64,000 nt of DNA from DATAXP01 sp036272935 (GCA_036272935.1 DATAXP010000075.1:62001-126000), one strand, 5' to 3'; counted from the first letter of the stretch, positions 1 through 9,049 are shown. The notes: generated by a model not told the origin, from the sequence alone. Translations and numbers: made by a program.

Positions 1-2
1 AG

Positions 3-2042
3 ATTCCGCTACTCCATTCCATCGAGCGGCATGCCGCACCGCGCGGTCTGCGGGTGCCGCAATCGGGTTGGATGCACGAGCCGCGTCCCGACCTGCCCGA
101 GCACGACACGCACTTCGGCCCGCTGCGGAACACCTACAAGCGCACGCATCGGTGGGCGCGCGTGCATCGGTACGAAGATGAGTTGGCGTGCACCAGCGAT
201 GAGGACCGCGTGGCCCACGTGCTGTTCAGCAGCGCGCCGGGCGACATCGGCCTGTACGGGAAGCCGATGGCTCGCAATGCCCAAATCTGGACGCGCGACC
301 GGCGGCTGCTGCTCGACGGCCCCCACGCCACGCCGCGGCAGCTTGCGCGGGCCGCGAAGACGCTGGCCGCCGGGGGGTCGTTCGGCTACCGATTCATGTT
401 CCCGGCGATGCGCGTGGGTCGGCACGAAGTGTACTGGCATCGGCCGCTGGTGGCGTATTTTTCGGAAACCGATATGCCGACGGTGCTCGACGACGCGCCG
501 CTGGGATATCTGACCGCCTACCGCGCCGCGCGCCCCATACTGGAGCGAGCCATCGAATTGTGGCCGCGGCTGCTGGCTCGGCCTGCCCATCGCGCCGCGG
601 TGACCGCCTACGACCGCGAGCATGACGTGCACTATCACCGCACGACGAACAACATCCGCAAACTGCTCGAATCCGCCGCGCTCGCCGGCCGGCCGCTCGA
701 GCGCAGCTTCGCGCGGCAACTGCTCACACTGCCCCATCACGTGTCGCTCGATCAGTGGCTGGCCGAAGTGCCCCAGAAGGCAGCGAACACGTCGGCCGCC
801 GCGGAACTTGCTAGCGCGCTAGGTGAAACGATCGAGCCGGCGACAGACAGCGCGGCCGAGAAGCTGCCGCGCCCGCTCACCTTTGCGCGCACTGCCACGC
901 GCTCGTTCGAGACGGCGTACTGGAAAACGATCGCCGCCCTGTCGACCGGCAAGTTCATCAACAAGGACAATGCCGACTGTGTGCGCGATCCACCCACGCG
1001 GGCCCGATTGCTGCACGAACATCGTGATCTTGAAGCGCTCGGCGACTATCTGCTGGCGTATTACTCGCGCCTCATCGCCGGGCGCAAGATGACCGACACG
1101 GCCTGGGTCGGCGAGCTGCCGTTCCGCTGGCAGACCGACTTTCAATTCTCGTGGATGGGCGGCTGGTTGAAGAACCAGGCGAACCAACTGCGCGAACGCG
1201 ACCTGGTGGTGATGATCCCCGGGCGCGATCGCCGCCGGGCGGTCATCATGGCCGACCATTACGACACGGCCTATATGGAAGACGAGTACGGCTACACGCA
1301 CGGTGGCGGCGGGCCGCGCCTGGCCGCGGCAGGCGCCGATGACAACCACTCGGCAACCGCGGCGCTGATGCTGGCCGCGCCGGTGTTGCTCGATCTGAGC
1401 CGCAAGGGAAAGCTGCTGCGCGACGTGTGGCTGGTGCATCTCACGGGGGAAGAATTTCCGGCCGATTGCATGGGGGCACGCCACTTGTGCCAGCAGGTGG
1501 TCGAAGGGGAGCTGCGGCTGCGCAGTGCCCGCGGCCGGCCCCGGCGCATGACGGGCGTGCAGATTGACGGCGTGTACGTGCTCGATATGGTCGCGCACAA
1601 CAACGATCGCGACCGCGACGTGTTCCAGATTTGCCCGGGCACCGGAAGCAAGTCGCTGTGGCTGGCTCGTCAGGCGCACGGCGCCAACCGAGATTGGAAC
1701 GCACTGGCCCCGCACTGGAACGCGCGTCCCGCGCGCCGCAAAGCAGGGCGCGGGCGCCGCAGTGCCGACGGCCGCACGATGCCCGCCATCGCCCAGCATC
1801 CGCTGCTTTCCGGCGAAGTGCGTCCGCCGCGCGATCCGCGCAGCACACTCTACAACACCGACGGCCAGATCTTTTCCGACGCCGGTGTGCCGGTCGTGCT
1901 GTTCATGGAGAACTACGACATCAACCGTCACGGCTACCACGACAGCCACGACACGCTCGAGAACATCGACCTCGATTATGGCGCGGCAGTGGCAGCGATC
2001 GCCATCGAATCGGTCGCCCGGGCGGCGAGCGCGGGTGCTTAG
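3..2042 (+). CDS. M28-like zinc aminopeptidase, 5' partial
   Basis: Probable zinc-dependent exopeptidase of the M28 type. The C-terminal half carries the expected metal ligands in order: His and Asp in ADHYDTAY, Asp in GADDNHSA, the Glu pair in LTGEEFPAD, a later Asp in VLDMVAHNN, and a final His in YHDSHDTLEN. The N-terminal 300 residues show no domain I recognise. The frame stays open to the left edge of the window, so the start may lie upstream; an internal GTG at 54 and an ATG at 72 are the first candidate starts inside. No signal peptide is visible in the part present. It stands alone, with 165 bp to the next gene. The substrate is unknown; family assignment rests on the motif order only. 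Confidence 0.8.
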   Translation: MPLLHSIERHAAPRGLRVPQSGWMHEPRPDLPEHDTHFGPLRNTYKRTHRWARVHRYEDELACTSDEDRVAHVLFSSAPGDIGLYGKPMARNAQIWTRDRRLLLDGPHATPRQLARAAKTLAAGGSFGYRFMFPAMRVGRHEVYWHRPLVAYFSETDMPTVLDDAPLGYLTAYRAARPILERAIELWPRLLARPAHRAAVTAYDREHDVHYHRTTNNIRKLLESAALAGRPLERSFARQLLTLPHHVSLDQWLAEVPQKAANTSAAAELASALGETIEPATDSAAEKLPRPLTFARTATRSFETAYWKTIAALSTGKFINKDNADCVRDPPTRARLLHEHRDLEALGDYLLAYYSRLIAGRKMTDTAWVGELPFRWQTDFQFSWMGGWLKNQANQLRERDLVVMIPGRDRRRAVIMADHYDTAYMEDEYGYTHGGGGPRLAAAGADDNHSATAALMLAAPVLLDLSRKGKLLRDVWLVHLTGEEFPADCMGARHLCQQVVEGELRLRSARGRPRRMTGVQIDGVYVLDMVAHNNDRDRDVFQICPGTGSKSLWLARQAHGANRDWNALAPHWNARPARRKAGRGRRSADGRTMPAIAQHPLLSGEVRPPRDPRSTLYNTDGQIFSDAGVPVVLFMENYDINRHGYHDSHDTLENIDLDYGAAVAAIAIESVARAASAGA

Positions 2043-2207
2043 AGGCGCGAGTCGTGACGGCCTAATGTTTGCCAGCCCCGAGCGCGAGCGAGCGGTTCGC
2101 AAACGCAAATCGCACGACTAGAAAATGCTAGGTTTGAAGGTGCCGTTCGACCGTCACGGCATGCTTTTGCGGTTCGAACATATGCCGTCTCTGAGGAAAA
2201 CCTTCCC

Positions 2208-3950
2208 ATGCTGCGGGCAACAAACCTCCGCACCACGTTGATCGCTACGTTGCTTGAATTTGCTTTCGCGCTCGCCCCGGGCCGAGGGTTCGCCGCCGAG
2301 ATGGCCGACGCGATCTATCACGGTGGCGAGATTGTCACGGTCGATGACCGCCAGCCGACGGCCCAGGCACTGGCGGTGCACGATGGCAAGATTCTCGCGG
2401 TCGGCTCGCTAGACGACGTGATGAAGCTGCGCGGCTCCGAGACGCACGTCGTCGACCTTGCCGGCAAGGCGCTCTTGCCAGGGTTCATCGATCCGCATTC
2501 GCACTACGCAATGGCATTGGTCATTGCCGACGAGTGCAAGCTGTTCGCTCCGCCGTCGGGGCCGGGCAAGGACGTCGACAGCATGATCGCCGCGCTCAAG
2601 CAATTCGCTGCCGATCGGAAGATCGCACCCGGTGAAGAGATTATCGGCTACGGCTACGACGACACCGTGATGCCCCAGGGACGGCTGCTGAATCGCGACG
2701 ACCTCGACGCAGCGTTTCCAAACAACCCAGTGCGCGTCGATCACGTGTCGATGCACGGCACGGTGCTCAACAGCCTGGCGATGCAGCAGTACGGCTTCAG
2801 TGCCGAGACCAAGGCTCCGCCGGGTGGCGTGATCGTCCGCAAGCCCGGCACGAACGAGCCGTGGGGCCTGATCATGGAGACGGCGTTCCTGCCGATTCTG
2901 GAACAGACGCCGCGGATGACCGAGCAGCAGGAAATCGCGGCGACCAAGGCGGGGCAGTGGCTATATGCCGAGGCGGGCATCACCACGGCCCACGAAGGGC
3001 TCACCAACCTGGCGCAACTAAGGATGATGAAGCGTGCCGCCGATGCCGGCATCCACACGATCGACGTGATCGCGTTTGCATCGATCTTCGAGCTGGACGA
3101 AATCGTTGCCGAGTTCCCCATCGCTGCGTGGGGCACGTACGACCAGGGGCTCAAGATCGGCGGCGTGAAGATCACGATCGATGGCTCGCCGCAAGGCCGC
3201 ACCGCGGCCTTCACGACGCCGTATCTCACCGGTGGCCCGGGTGGCGAAAGGCCGTGGTCGGGCGAGCTAGCCGCTCCGAAGCAAACGATCGACGCGGCGG
3301 TCAAGCATGTCTACGACCTCGGCGTGCCGCTGAACCTGCACGCCAACGGTGATGCCGCGATCGACGCTTTCCTGCAGGCTCACGAGTACGCCGCCTCAGG
3401 CGATTTGGGGCGCGATCGCCGTGTGACGCTGATGCATGCCCAGTTCACGCGCAAGGACCAGATCGCCAAGTTCGTCGACTACAAGATCCGGCCGTCGTTC
3501 TACTCGCTGCACACCTATTACTTTGCCGATGCGCACATCCGCAACCGCGGCGTAACCCAGGCGATGTACATCAGCCCCATGCGCGACGCGATCGACGCCG
3601 GCCTGCATCCGACGAACCATACCGACTTTGTCGTCGCACCGTTGGACCAGGCGATGGTGCTGTGGTCGGCCGTGAACCGCATTTCCCGGGCGGGCAATCG
3701 CATCGGCCCCGATCAGCGCATCACGCCGCTCGAAGCCCTGAAGGCAATCACCCTCTGGCCGGCCGAGCAATACGGTGAGCAGGATACGAAGGGCTCGCTC
3801 GCGCCCGGCAAGCGGGCCGACATGGTGATCCTCGACCGCAACCCGCTGGTATGCCCGCCGCTCGGGCTCAACGAGCTGTGCGTGCTCGAAACCATTAAGG
3901 ATGGCCGCACAATCTACGCGGCGGGCGCCGACACACCTTCGGCGCAATAG
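2208..3950 (+). CDS. Amidohydrolase family 3 protein (YtcJ-like), secreted
   Basis: Metal-dependent amidohydrolase of the YtcJ/amidohydrolase-3 group, 580 aa, the usual length for that group. The N-terminus is a signal peptide ending near AAE (residues about 28-30). The beta-sandwich start YHGGEIVTVDD, the HxH metal site in PGFIDPHSHY (about residue 98), the KITIDGSPQGRTA segment, LHANGDAA (third His), MHAQF (fourth His) and NHTDF (metal Asp) follow in family order. The C-terminus ends with the typical SLAPGKRADMVILDRNP barrel-closing strand. The family hydrolyses amide or related bonds, but substrates are mostly unknown. It is followed after 129 bp by the hydrolase-CapA fusion gene on the same strand, with a palindromic repeat between them. 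Confidence 0.9.
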   Translation: MLRATNLRTTLIATLLEFAFALAPGRGFAAEMADAIYHGGEIVTVDDRQPTAQALAVHDGKILAVGSLDDVMKLRGSETHVVDLAGKALLPGFIDPHSHYAMALVIADECKLFAPPSGPGKDVDSMIAALKQFAADRKIAPGEEIIGYGYDDTVMPQGRLLNRDDLDAAFPNNPVRVDHVSMHGTVLNSLAMQQYGFSAETKAPPGGVIVRKPGTNEPWGLIMETAFLPILEQTPRMTEQQEIAATKAGQWLYAEAGITTAHEGLTNLAQLRMMKRAADAGIHTIDVIAFASIFELDEIVAEFPIAAWGTYDQGLKIGGVKITIDGSPQGRTAAFTTPYLTGGPGGERPWSGELAAPKQTIDAAVKHVYDLGVPLNLHANGDAAIDAFLQAHEYAASGDLGRDRRVTLMHAQFTRKDQIAKFVDYKIRPSFYSLHTYYFADAHIRNRGVTQAMYISPMRDAIDAGLHPTNHTDFVVAPLDQAMVLWSAVNRISRAGNRIGPDQRITPLEALKAITLWPAEQYGEQDTKGSLAPGKRADMVILDRNPLVCPPLGLNELCVLETIKDGRTIYAAGADTPSAQ

Positions 3951-3963
3951 CGCCTGCGGCGCA

Positions 3964-4058
3964 TTAGCCCCGGCCTCTGGTCGGGGGTGGTTTTGCGATC
4001 GCGCCCAGCGCATATTGTCATCGTGTCGAAACACCCCCGGGCAAAGCCCGGGGCTAAG
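3964..4058. repeat. REP-like palindromes with CCCCGG cores
   Basis: Two short inverted repeats fill the spacer between two genes. The first reads TTAGCCCCGG..GGTCGGGG and the second CCCCCGGGCAAAGCCCGGGG (4034-4053) followed by CTAAG. The same AGCCCCGG/CCGGGGCTAA words return at 6030-6104, so this is a dispersed element rather than a terminator of one gene; no T-tract follows. Confidence 0.75.
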
Positions 4059-4079
4059 AACCTCACGAAAGAAATTGCA

Positions 4080-6032
4080 ATGCTGCCGATTCGAGTCGCG
4101 GTTGCGGTGATTCTTGCGATCGCCGCGACTCAGTCGGCCTCCGCCGCAACGCTCTCGCCGGGACTGGGTCGATTCGAGGCAACGCACGCCGGCCGCTCGA
4201 TTCCGGTTTGGTACTTCGTACCTGATGATGCCGGTGCCGATACGCCGGTGCTGATCGTGATGCACGGCGTCAACCGCGACGCCGATCGCTACCGCGACGA
4301 ATGGGTGCCGCATGCCCGGCGGTATGGATTCATCGTGCTGGCTCCCGAGTTCTCGAAGGAAGCGTGGCCCGGCGAAGATCGCTACAACTCCGGCAACACG
4401 CTCGACGACCAGAGCCGCCCGCTGCCGCGCGAACAGTGGTCGTTCAGCTACATCGAACCGGTGTTCGATGCCGCGAAGAAATCGCTGGGCAATCGCACGA
4501 AGCAGTATTACCTCTATGGGCACTCGGCTGGCGCGCAGTTCGTGCATCGGTTTTTGTATCACGTCCCCGAGGCCCGCGTCGCCAAGGCGGTGGCGGCCAA
4601 CGCCGGCTGGTGGACGTTGCCCGATCCGGCGGTCGATTTTCCCTACGGCCTGCGCGGAAGTGCGGTCGATGTCGCCGATTTGAAGACGATGCTCGGCCGC
4701 CCACTCGTCGTGTTGCTCGGCACGGCCGACACCGATCCGAATCACAAGAACCTGCGCCGCACACCCGAGGCGAACGCACAAGGTCCGCATCGCTTCGCGC
4801 GCGGACACACCTTCTACGAAGCAGGGCAGAAACGGGCGGCGGCGCTCGGCGTCCCGCTTCACTGGCAGCTTGCCACCGCGCCGGGCGTGGGCCACAGCGA
4901 CAGCGGCATGTCGGTATACGCCGTGCGACATCTGTTCGGCCAGCCCAAGATTATCAGCCGCAGCCCCGACCGGGTGCGCATCCTATTCGGCGGCGACACC
5001 AGCGGCGGCGAGAGTTACCAGGACCAGTACGCCCAGCAAGGCCAAACCAACGTGCTCATCGAAAAAGGCTACGAGCACGGCACCGTGCAGCTCGATCGGT
5101 TGCTGGCTGCGGCCGACTACCGGGTGATCAATCTCGAAACGCCGTTGACCGCGCGTCGCGATAGTCCGCTCAAGGGGAAGGACTATCTGCACTACAGCGA
5201 CCCGGTGAAGGTGCCGGCGCTGTTCAGCAAGTTCGGGCGCACGGCATTCTCGCTGGCGAACAATCACACGCTCGATTTCGGCCCCGAGGGGCTCGACGAC
5301 ACGCGTGCCGCGCTGGCCGCGGCTGAGGCCGATTGGTTCGGCGGCGGCGAGAACCTGCGTGAGGCGGCGAAGCCGCTGGTGCAAGAATTCCAATTAGGCA
5401 AGCAATCGCTGACGCTCGCGATCTTCGGCACGTTTGAATACCGCCAGGATTACGACCGCGATTTTCACTTCTACGCGAGCGCCGATCGCCCCGGCACCGC
5501 GCCGATCGACCTGGCCGCCGTGCGACAAGCGATTGCGGAACTTCGCAAGACGTCGCCACAAGCGTTTGTCGTGTACTTCGTGCATTGGGGCGGCAACTAT
5601 GCCTGGAAAACCGACGAGCAGACGGCACTCGCGCGCGACCTGCGCAATGCGGACGTGGACTTGATCGTCGGCCATGGCGCGCACATGCTGCAAGAAGTTG
5701 AGCACGACGGCCGGAGTTGGACCTTCTACAGCATCGGCAATTTTCTGTTCAACGCGCGTGGCCGCTACGCGGCGCACAACGCACCACCCTATAGCCTGCC
5801 ATTGCTCGTCGATCTGTCGCTCGTCGACGGGAGGGTGCAGCCAATGGTGCGCGCCTATCCGATCGTCAGCGACAACCAGGCCACCGGCTACCAACCGCGC
5901 TTCGTCACCGACGAAGAGCTGACGCAGATCGAAACACTGCTGGCCGAGAAGAGCGCCTGGAGCCCGCAAACCCGCGCCGCCATCAAGCGCGGCGCCGACG
6001 ATTGCGGCCGGTACTTGCAATGCGATATGTAG
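4080..6032 (+). CDS. Fusion: alpha/beta hydrolase + CapA-type phosphoesterase, secreted
   Basis: A 650-aa exported two-domain protein. I chose ATG 4080 because it opens a signal peptide (MLPIRVAVAVILAIA..SASA); upstream in-frame codons cover a palindromic repeat. Residues about 30-290 are an alpha/beta hydrolase: VIMHGVNRD oxyanion region, nucleophile motif GHSAG, Asp in LLGTADTD and His in GVGHSDS. Residues about 300-600 match the CapA/PGA_cap fold: RILFGGDTS, VINLETPL, SLANNHTLDFG, VYFVHWGGNY, VGHGAHMLQ and FYSIGNFLFN, the conserved metal-site blocks of that calcineurin-like family. CapA proteins usually act on envelope polymers such as poly-gamma-glutamate; here the joined esterase suggests action on an acylated envelope or extracellular polymer. 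That role is inference. Confidence 0.85.
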   Translation: MLPIRVAVAVILAIAATQSASAATLSPGLGRFEATHAGRSIPVWYFVPDDAGADTPVLIVMHGVNRDADRYRDEWVPHARRYGFIVLAPEFSKEAWPGEDRYNSGNTLDDQSRPLPREQWSFSYIEPVFDAAKKSLGNRTKQYYLYGHSAGAQFVHRFLYHVPEARVAKAVAANAGWWTLPDPAVDFPYGLRGSAVDVADLKTMLGRPLVVLLGTADTDPNHKNLRRTPEANAQGPHRFARGHTFYEAGQKRAAALGVPLHWQLATAPGVGHSDSGMSVYAVRHLFGQPKIISRSPDRVRILFGGDTSGGESYQDQYAQQGQTNVLIEKGYEHGTVQLDRLLAAADYRVINLETPLTARRDSPLKGKDYLHYSDPVKVPALFSKFGRTAFSLANNHTLDFGPEGLDDTRAALAAAEADWFGGGENLREAAKPLVQEFQLGKQSLTLAIFGTFEYRQDYDRDFHFYASADRPGTAPIDLAAVRQAIAELRKTSPQAFVVYFVHWGGNYAWKTDEQTALARDLRNADVDLIVGHGAHMLQEVEHDGRSWTFYSIGNFLFNARGRYAAHNAPPYSLPLLVDLSLVDGRVQPMVRAYPIVSDNQATGYQPRFVTDEELTQIETLLAEKSAWSPQTRAAIKRGADDCGRYLQCDM

Positions 6033-6104
6033 CCCCGGGCTCTGCCCGGGGGCAGTTAACCGTGACCACGCACAATTGGCCCCCGGCCAAAGACCGGGGC
6101 TAAC
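6030..6104. repeat. REP-like palindromes, second cluster
   Basis: Two palindromes: AGCCCCGGGCTCTGCCCGGG from the stop codon of the preceding gene, and CCCCCGGCC..GACCGGGGCTAACG at 6079-6104. Same words as the copy at 3964-4058, so the hydrolase-CapA gene is flanked on both sides by this element. Confidence 0.75.
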
Positions 6105-6590
6105 GACCGCTATGGGGTACGAGGACGGCGCTGGCGTATCGCACGCCGCGTGCAGTGTACCGCGAGGGGTCGAATGGCCGATGAACATCTTGGGCCGCAA
6201 AATTTCTGGCTGCGCCAGACTGACACAGCAACCCACGACCACCAGCAACACGTAACCAGCCACTGCGGCCGCGCGAGACCTGTGAGGGGTCTCACGGGCC
6301 GCTGGCACAACAACCCTGCATCTTATTCAACGCCCAAAAGCGCCCAACACTTGGGGTCCACCTCACTCTTAAGAGCATTCCTTTGTCGCTACAGGCTGCA
6401 CAACCGTCATGCGCTGATGACGCACGGGCAAAATGCCGCAATTGAAATTGAGTGATGAGGGGGGGACAGGTCTTCCCGGTGAGCCGGTTGACCGAAGCGA
6501 GCGCAGCGCGTGCTAATATTCCATAGCCATGCTTTACATTAGGCGATACGGCCACAACACGCTAGCCAATAAGCCATTTGCATCGAGATT
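6105..6590. other. Intergenic, no convincing gene
   Basis: About 490 bp without a credible coding region. A short palindromic piece GAGACCTGTGAGGGGTCTC lies near 6275. Both strands have short open frames, but their translations show no family resemblance or signal. Base composition becomes less GC-rich toward 6540-6590, where the promoter of the next ORF would be expected; no clear -35/-10 pair was found. Confidence 0.4.
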
Positions 6591-7325
6591 ATGGATTCAA
6601 CTGCGATGCGATTGGTCGTGCTGACGGAAGCGCACTGGATTGTCGGAACATTCCCCACTGGCGGACAGCGGCTCTTAGACCTGTTGAATTCAGCGCATAG
6701 CGAGTTTTTGTTGCTGAGCGATGTGCGACTTCAGGAGCGCTTTGCGGGGTCAACGACTCGGATCGGCAAAGCCACCATCCGCAAATCACAGATCGTCGTC
6801 GCCACGCCCGCGGCCGACCGGCACGAAGCGCCTGAAAAGCGTAGAAATGCTCTGTCTTCGAAGCGGGTAGGATCCGCCCACCTCGTTGTCGCGAATGCCC
6901 ACTTGCGAGGCAAGGTCCATCTTCGCGGACACAACGACTCATTCCACGCGCTTGTTCATGAATTGGGAGACTTTTTTCCGGTCACTGAGGCCACGCTCGT
7001 CGAGGCAATCCCGCTGCTGCCGATCGAGTTGGCCGTCGCCATCGTGAACAAATCGTTTGTCAGTGTTTTCAGCGTGGGCAACGAAACCGTAGACCCGGCA
7101 TCGACCGCGTGCCTCGAGACTCAGACTGCGGATTCGATCCACGACGTCGAATCGCGGATCGAATCAGCGCTTCACGAAATCAGCCGGCTCGTCGGCGACC
7201 GTTGGGTAAGTCGCGAAGAATCGCAAGCACCGCTTTTCGGCGGCGACGTGCTGCCGGTGCATGTTGGCTCCTGCCGCTCGGCAGGGAGCACCACGCCTTC
7301 CCCCACAGCGATCAAGCCGCGGTAG
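6591..7325 (+). CDS. Hypothetical protein, unrecognised
   Basis: Open frame of 244 codons; the ATG at 6606 (MRLVVLTEAHW) is an equally likely start. The first 190 residues look like real protein: alternating hydrophobic strands (MRLVVLTE, EFLLLSDVRL, QIVVATPA, AHLVVANAHLRG) suggest a beta-rich fold, followed by an acidic helical region. No family was recognised and no signal peptide or membrane segment is present. The last 40 residues become low-complexity and run toward the transposase remnant, so the original 3' end may have been replaced. Base composition is noticeably less GC-rich than in the neighbours, which together with the adjacent transposase fragment hints at acquired DNA. Confidence 0.5.
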   Translation: MDSTAMRLVVLTEAHWIVGTFPTGGQRLLDLLNSAHSEFLLLSDVRLQERFAGSTTRIGKATIRKSQIVVATPAADRHEAPEKRRNALSSKRVGSAHLVVANAHLRGKVHLRGHNDSFHALVHELGDFFPVTEATLVEAIPLLPIELAVAIVNKSFVSVFSVGNETVDPASTACLETQTADSIHDVESRIESALHEISRLVGDRWVSREESQAPLFGGDVLPVHVGSCRSAGSTTPSPTAIKPR

Positions 7326-7395
7326 GAGTCATCAGCCGCGCCGGTGATCGTGATCGCCGGGCGGGGGAACTCCATCCCCAACTTTCGCGACCCTT

Positions 7396-7767
7396 GTGGG
7401 CCTGGTTTGGCCGAAATCGTCACGAGCGAAAATCAGTCCGCTTCTGAAGGGCATCAAGCAACCGTTTTCCAATCGCGTCCGCCAAACGCTTGAAGAGGGG
7501 GGTGATCCATTGATGAAGCAGCTCACGATTCCTGAGCGGCCGGGCAAGGACGCATTTCGATTCTGGCAAGAAGGGGGTGGCTACGACCGCAACCTGACGA
7601 CGTCGAAAGCGGCTTATTCGGTCATTGATTACCTTCACTTGAACCCGGTTCGTCGTGGCTTGGTCGAGCACCCGAGACAGTGGAAATGGTCGAGCTTTCG
7701 GTACTACGAATCTGATGGCATGCACGTCGAGCCGGATACGCCGAGGATCGACCCGCTGCCACAGTAG
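7396..7767 (+). pseudogene. REP-associated tyrosine transposase (Y1/RAYT), 5'-truncated
   Basis: Only the C-terminal part of a RAYT-type (TnpA_REP, Y1 transposase) protein remains. Visible hallmarks are the core helices (LLKGIKQPFSNRV), the catalytic-Tyr neighbourhood FWQEGGGYDRNL and the very typical ending YLHLNPVRRGLVEHP..WKWSSFRYY. The HUH metal-binding histidine motif that should precede LVWPK is absent: the codons there read LVGLVWPK instead of HVHLLVWP. No N-terminal domain is found upstream in any frame. RAYTs mobilise REP palindromes, and this window has many; this copy cannot be active. Confidence 0.8.
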
Positions 7768-7800
7768 TTTTGGGATGCTCGTTAGCTCAAGCCACAAAAG

Positions 7801-7850
7801 CACTGGCTGGCAAGCAGCCAGTGGCACCCGGCAGGCAGCCAGTGGGAACC
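7801..7850. repeat. Palindromic repeat, family CACTGGC/GCCAGTG, copy 1
   Basis: CACTGGCTGGCAAGCAGCC is followed by AGTGGCACCCGGC and a second partial arm GGCAGGCAGCCAGTGGG. About 28 bases are shared, with one mismatch, with the copy at 9011-9049. The two copies flank the small secreted protein and grpB-like genes. It lies directly after the RAYT remnant, the usual neighbourhood for REP elements. Confidence 0.8.
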
Positions 7851-7853
7851 AAG

Positions 7854-8384
7854 TCACGACTTTCGCTTGAGTTCGAAGACAACGTTTCCCGAGGGCTTTC
7901 CGTCGTTGTAATGCGTCCACTCGCTGCGCAAGGTGTCCTTGTCGACGAACGTGTAGGTGACGTCGTGCATGTACATGTCCTTGTCGGACCCCAGATTCGT
8001 CGCCCGCACGAACTTGAACGCGACTGTTTTGCTTTTCCCGTCGCCGGGGGCCTTCATTTGGGGCTGGTTGCCGAGCATGCAGTAATGCGTGAGTACCAAG
8101 TCGGGACCGTCGCCGTGAATCACGGTGACCATCTCGTGATCGGTACCCGGAGAGATTGTCTCGACCACCGCGCTTCCGCCGGCGGTCACCTTGTAGTTGA
8201 CGGTGAACTCCTTTTCGTCCCCGCCAACCTGTTTCGCCACCCAGTCGCCGGTCAAGGCCTTGAACGCATCGAGACCCGGGCAGCTTGCGACGGTCGGATG
8301 ATGCTCATCGGCGCCGCGAGCCTCCATCACTCCTGCGGCAAGCAATGCGAGCACCAGGCAACCGAGCGATGTTCGAGACTGCAT
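7854..8384 (-). CDS. Small secreted DUF1579-like/lipocalin-like protein
   Basis: Exported protein of 176 aa. ATG at 8384 is chosen because a perfect GGAGGA site sits 7 bp upstream and it opens a signal peptide (MQSRTSLGCLVLALLAAGVMEARGAD). The mature part looks like an all-beta barrel of about 150 residues: DAFKALTGDWVAKQ, then paired strands through FTVNYKVTAGGSAVVETI, MVTVIHGDGPDLVLTHYCMLGNQP, and the ending TLRSEWTHYNDGKPSG. This resembles small heme- or lipid-binding beta-barrel proteins common in planctomycetes, but no catalytic residue is evident and the ligand is unknown. The next gene on the strand (GrpB) is upstream by 47 bp. Confidence 0.7.
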   Translation of the reverse strand: MQSRTSLGCLVLALLAAGVMEARGADEHHPTVASCPGLDAFKALTGDWVAKQVGGDEKEFTVNYKVTAGGSAVVETISPGTDHEMVTVIHGDGPDLVLTHYCMLGNQPQMKAPGDGKSKTVAFKFVRATNLGSDKDMYMHDVTYTFVDKDTLRSEWTHYNDGKPSGNVVFELKRKS

Positions 8385-8431
8385 TGCGATTCCTCCGTTG
8401 CACGCGGTTCGTGAAGATATTTTCCTCGGCA

Positions 8432-8974
8432 TCATATCATGTCCCGCCACGCCAAGATGCTCTCGATGACATCCGTCTTTGCTTGAGCGTATTCGTTCAT
8501 GTGGTTCCACGAGCGGGCTGCGAGTCGACGCTTGACGGCTTCGTAGCGGGCGCGGTCCTCGGCATTGGCGCGCAGACGGTCGCGGAAAACCAGATAGCGA
8601 TCAATCTCTGGCGAATCGGGCGAGAAGAAGTGAATGTGCACATCGCGCTCGGGCGTCCGGAGCATGCGATGTTCGAAGAAGCTCGGCTCGCGGACTCGCA
8701 GTTGGTAGCCGACCGCTTCGAGCGCCGGGAGATAGGACGATTCGTCTGCCGACTGCGGCACGACCGCCAGGATGTCGATAATCGGTTTCGCGGCGAGTCC
8801 GGGCACGGAGGTCGAGCCGATGTGCTCGATGCGCAGCAGTGCTTGCCCGAGGGCTGCGCAGATGATCGCGGCGTGGTGTGCGTAACGGGCGGGCCAAGCG
8901 GGGTCGTACGGCACGATGATGATCGGTTGCTTCTCGAACCCGCCGATGAAGCATGCCTCGGGGTTGTCGTCCAT
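8432..8974 (-). CDS. GrpB family protein (UPF0157)
   Basis: 180-aa protein of the GrpB family, which has a nucleotidyltransferase-like fold. Diagnostic segments are IIIVPYDPAWPARY at the start, IEHIGSTSVPGLAAKPIIDIL in the middle (the GS plus metal Asp core), FFEHRMLRTPERDVHIHFF and YLVFRDRLRANAEDRARYEAVKRRLA near the end. The family is found alone or fused to dephospho-CoA kinase; its reaction is not established. The gene lies between two copies of a palindromic repeat and may share a transcript with the small secreted protein downstream. Confidence 0.85.
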   Translation of the reverse strand: MDDNPEACFIGGFEKQPIIIVPYDPAWPARYAHHAAIICAALGQALLRIEHIGSTSVPGLAAKPIIDILAVVPQSADESSYLPALEAVGYQLRVREPSFFEHRMLRTPERDVHIHFFSPDSPEIDRYLVFRDRLRANAEDRARYEAVKRRLAARSWNHMNEYAQAKTDVIESILAWRDMI

Positions 8975-9010
8975 TTCAGCACTACGACTGGTTAATCGAC
9001 GACTTATAAC

Positions 9011-9049
9011 GCACTGGCGGGCAAGCAGCCAGTGGCACCCGGCCGCCAG
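9011..9049. repeat. Palindromic repeat, family CACTGGC/GCCAGTG, copy 2
   Basis: GCACTGGCGGGCAAGCAGCC followed by AGTGGCACCCGGC matches copy 1 (7801-7850) with one mismatch across about 28 bases. It sits in the 127-bp spacer between the divergent GrpB and carbonic anhydrase genes; a further partial arm (ACACTGGCGGGCCGG) follows at about 9060. Confidence 0.75.

Noticed and set aside
819..2108. Long open frame on the minus strand opposite the peptidase gene
   Set aside because: Its translation is His/Arg/Val-rich shadow sequence typical of high-GC antisense frames; the plus strand carries the complete M28 motif order.
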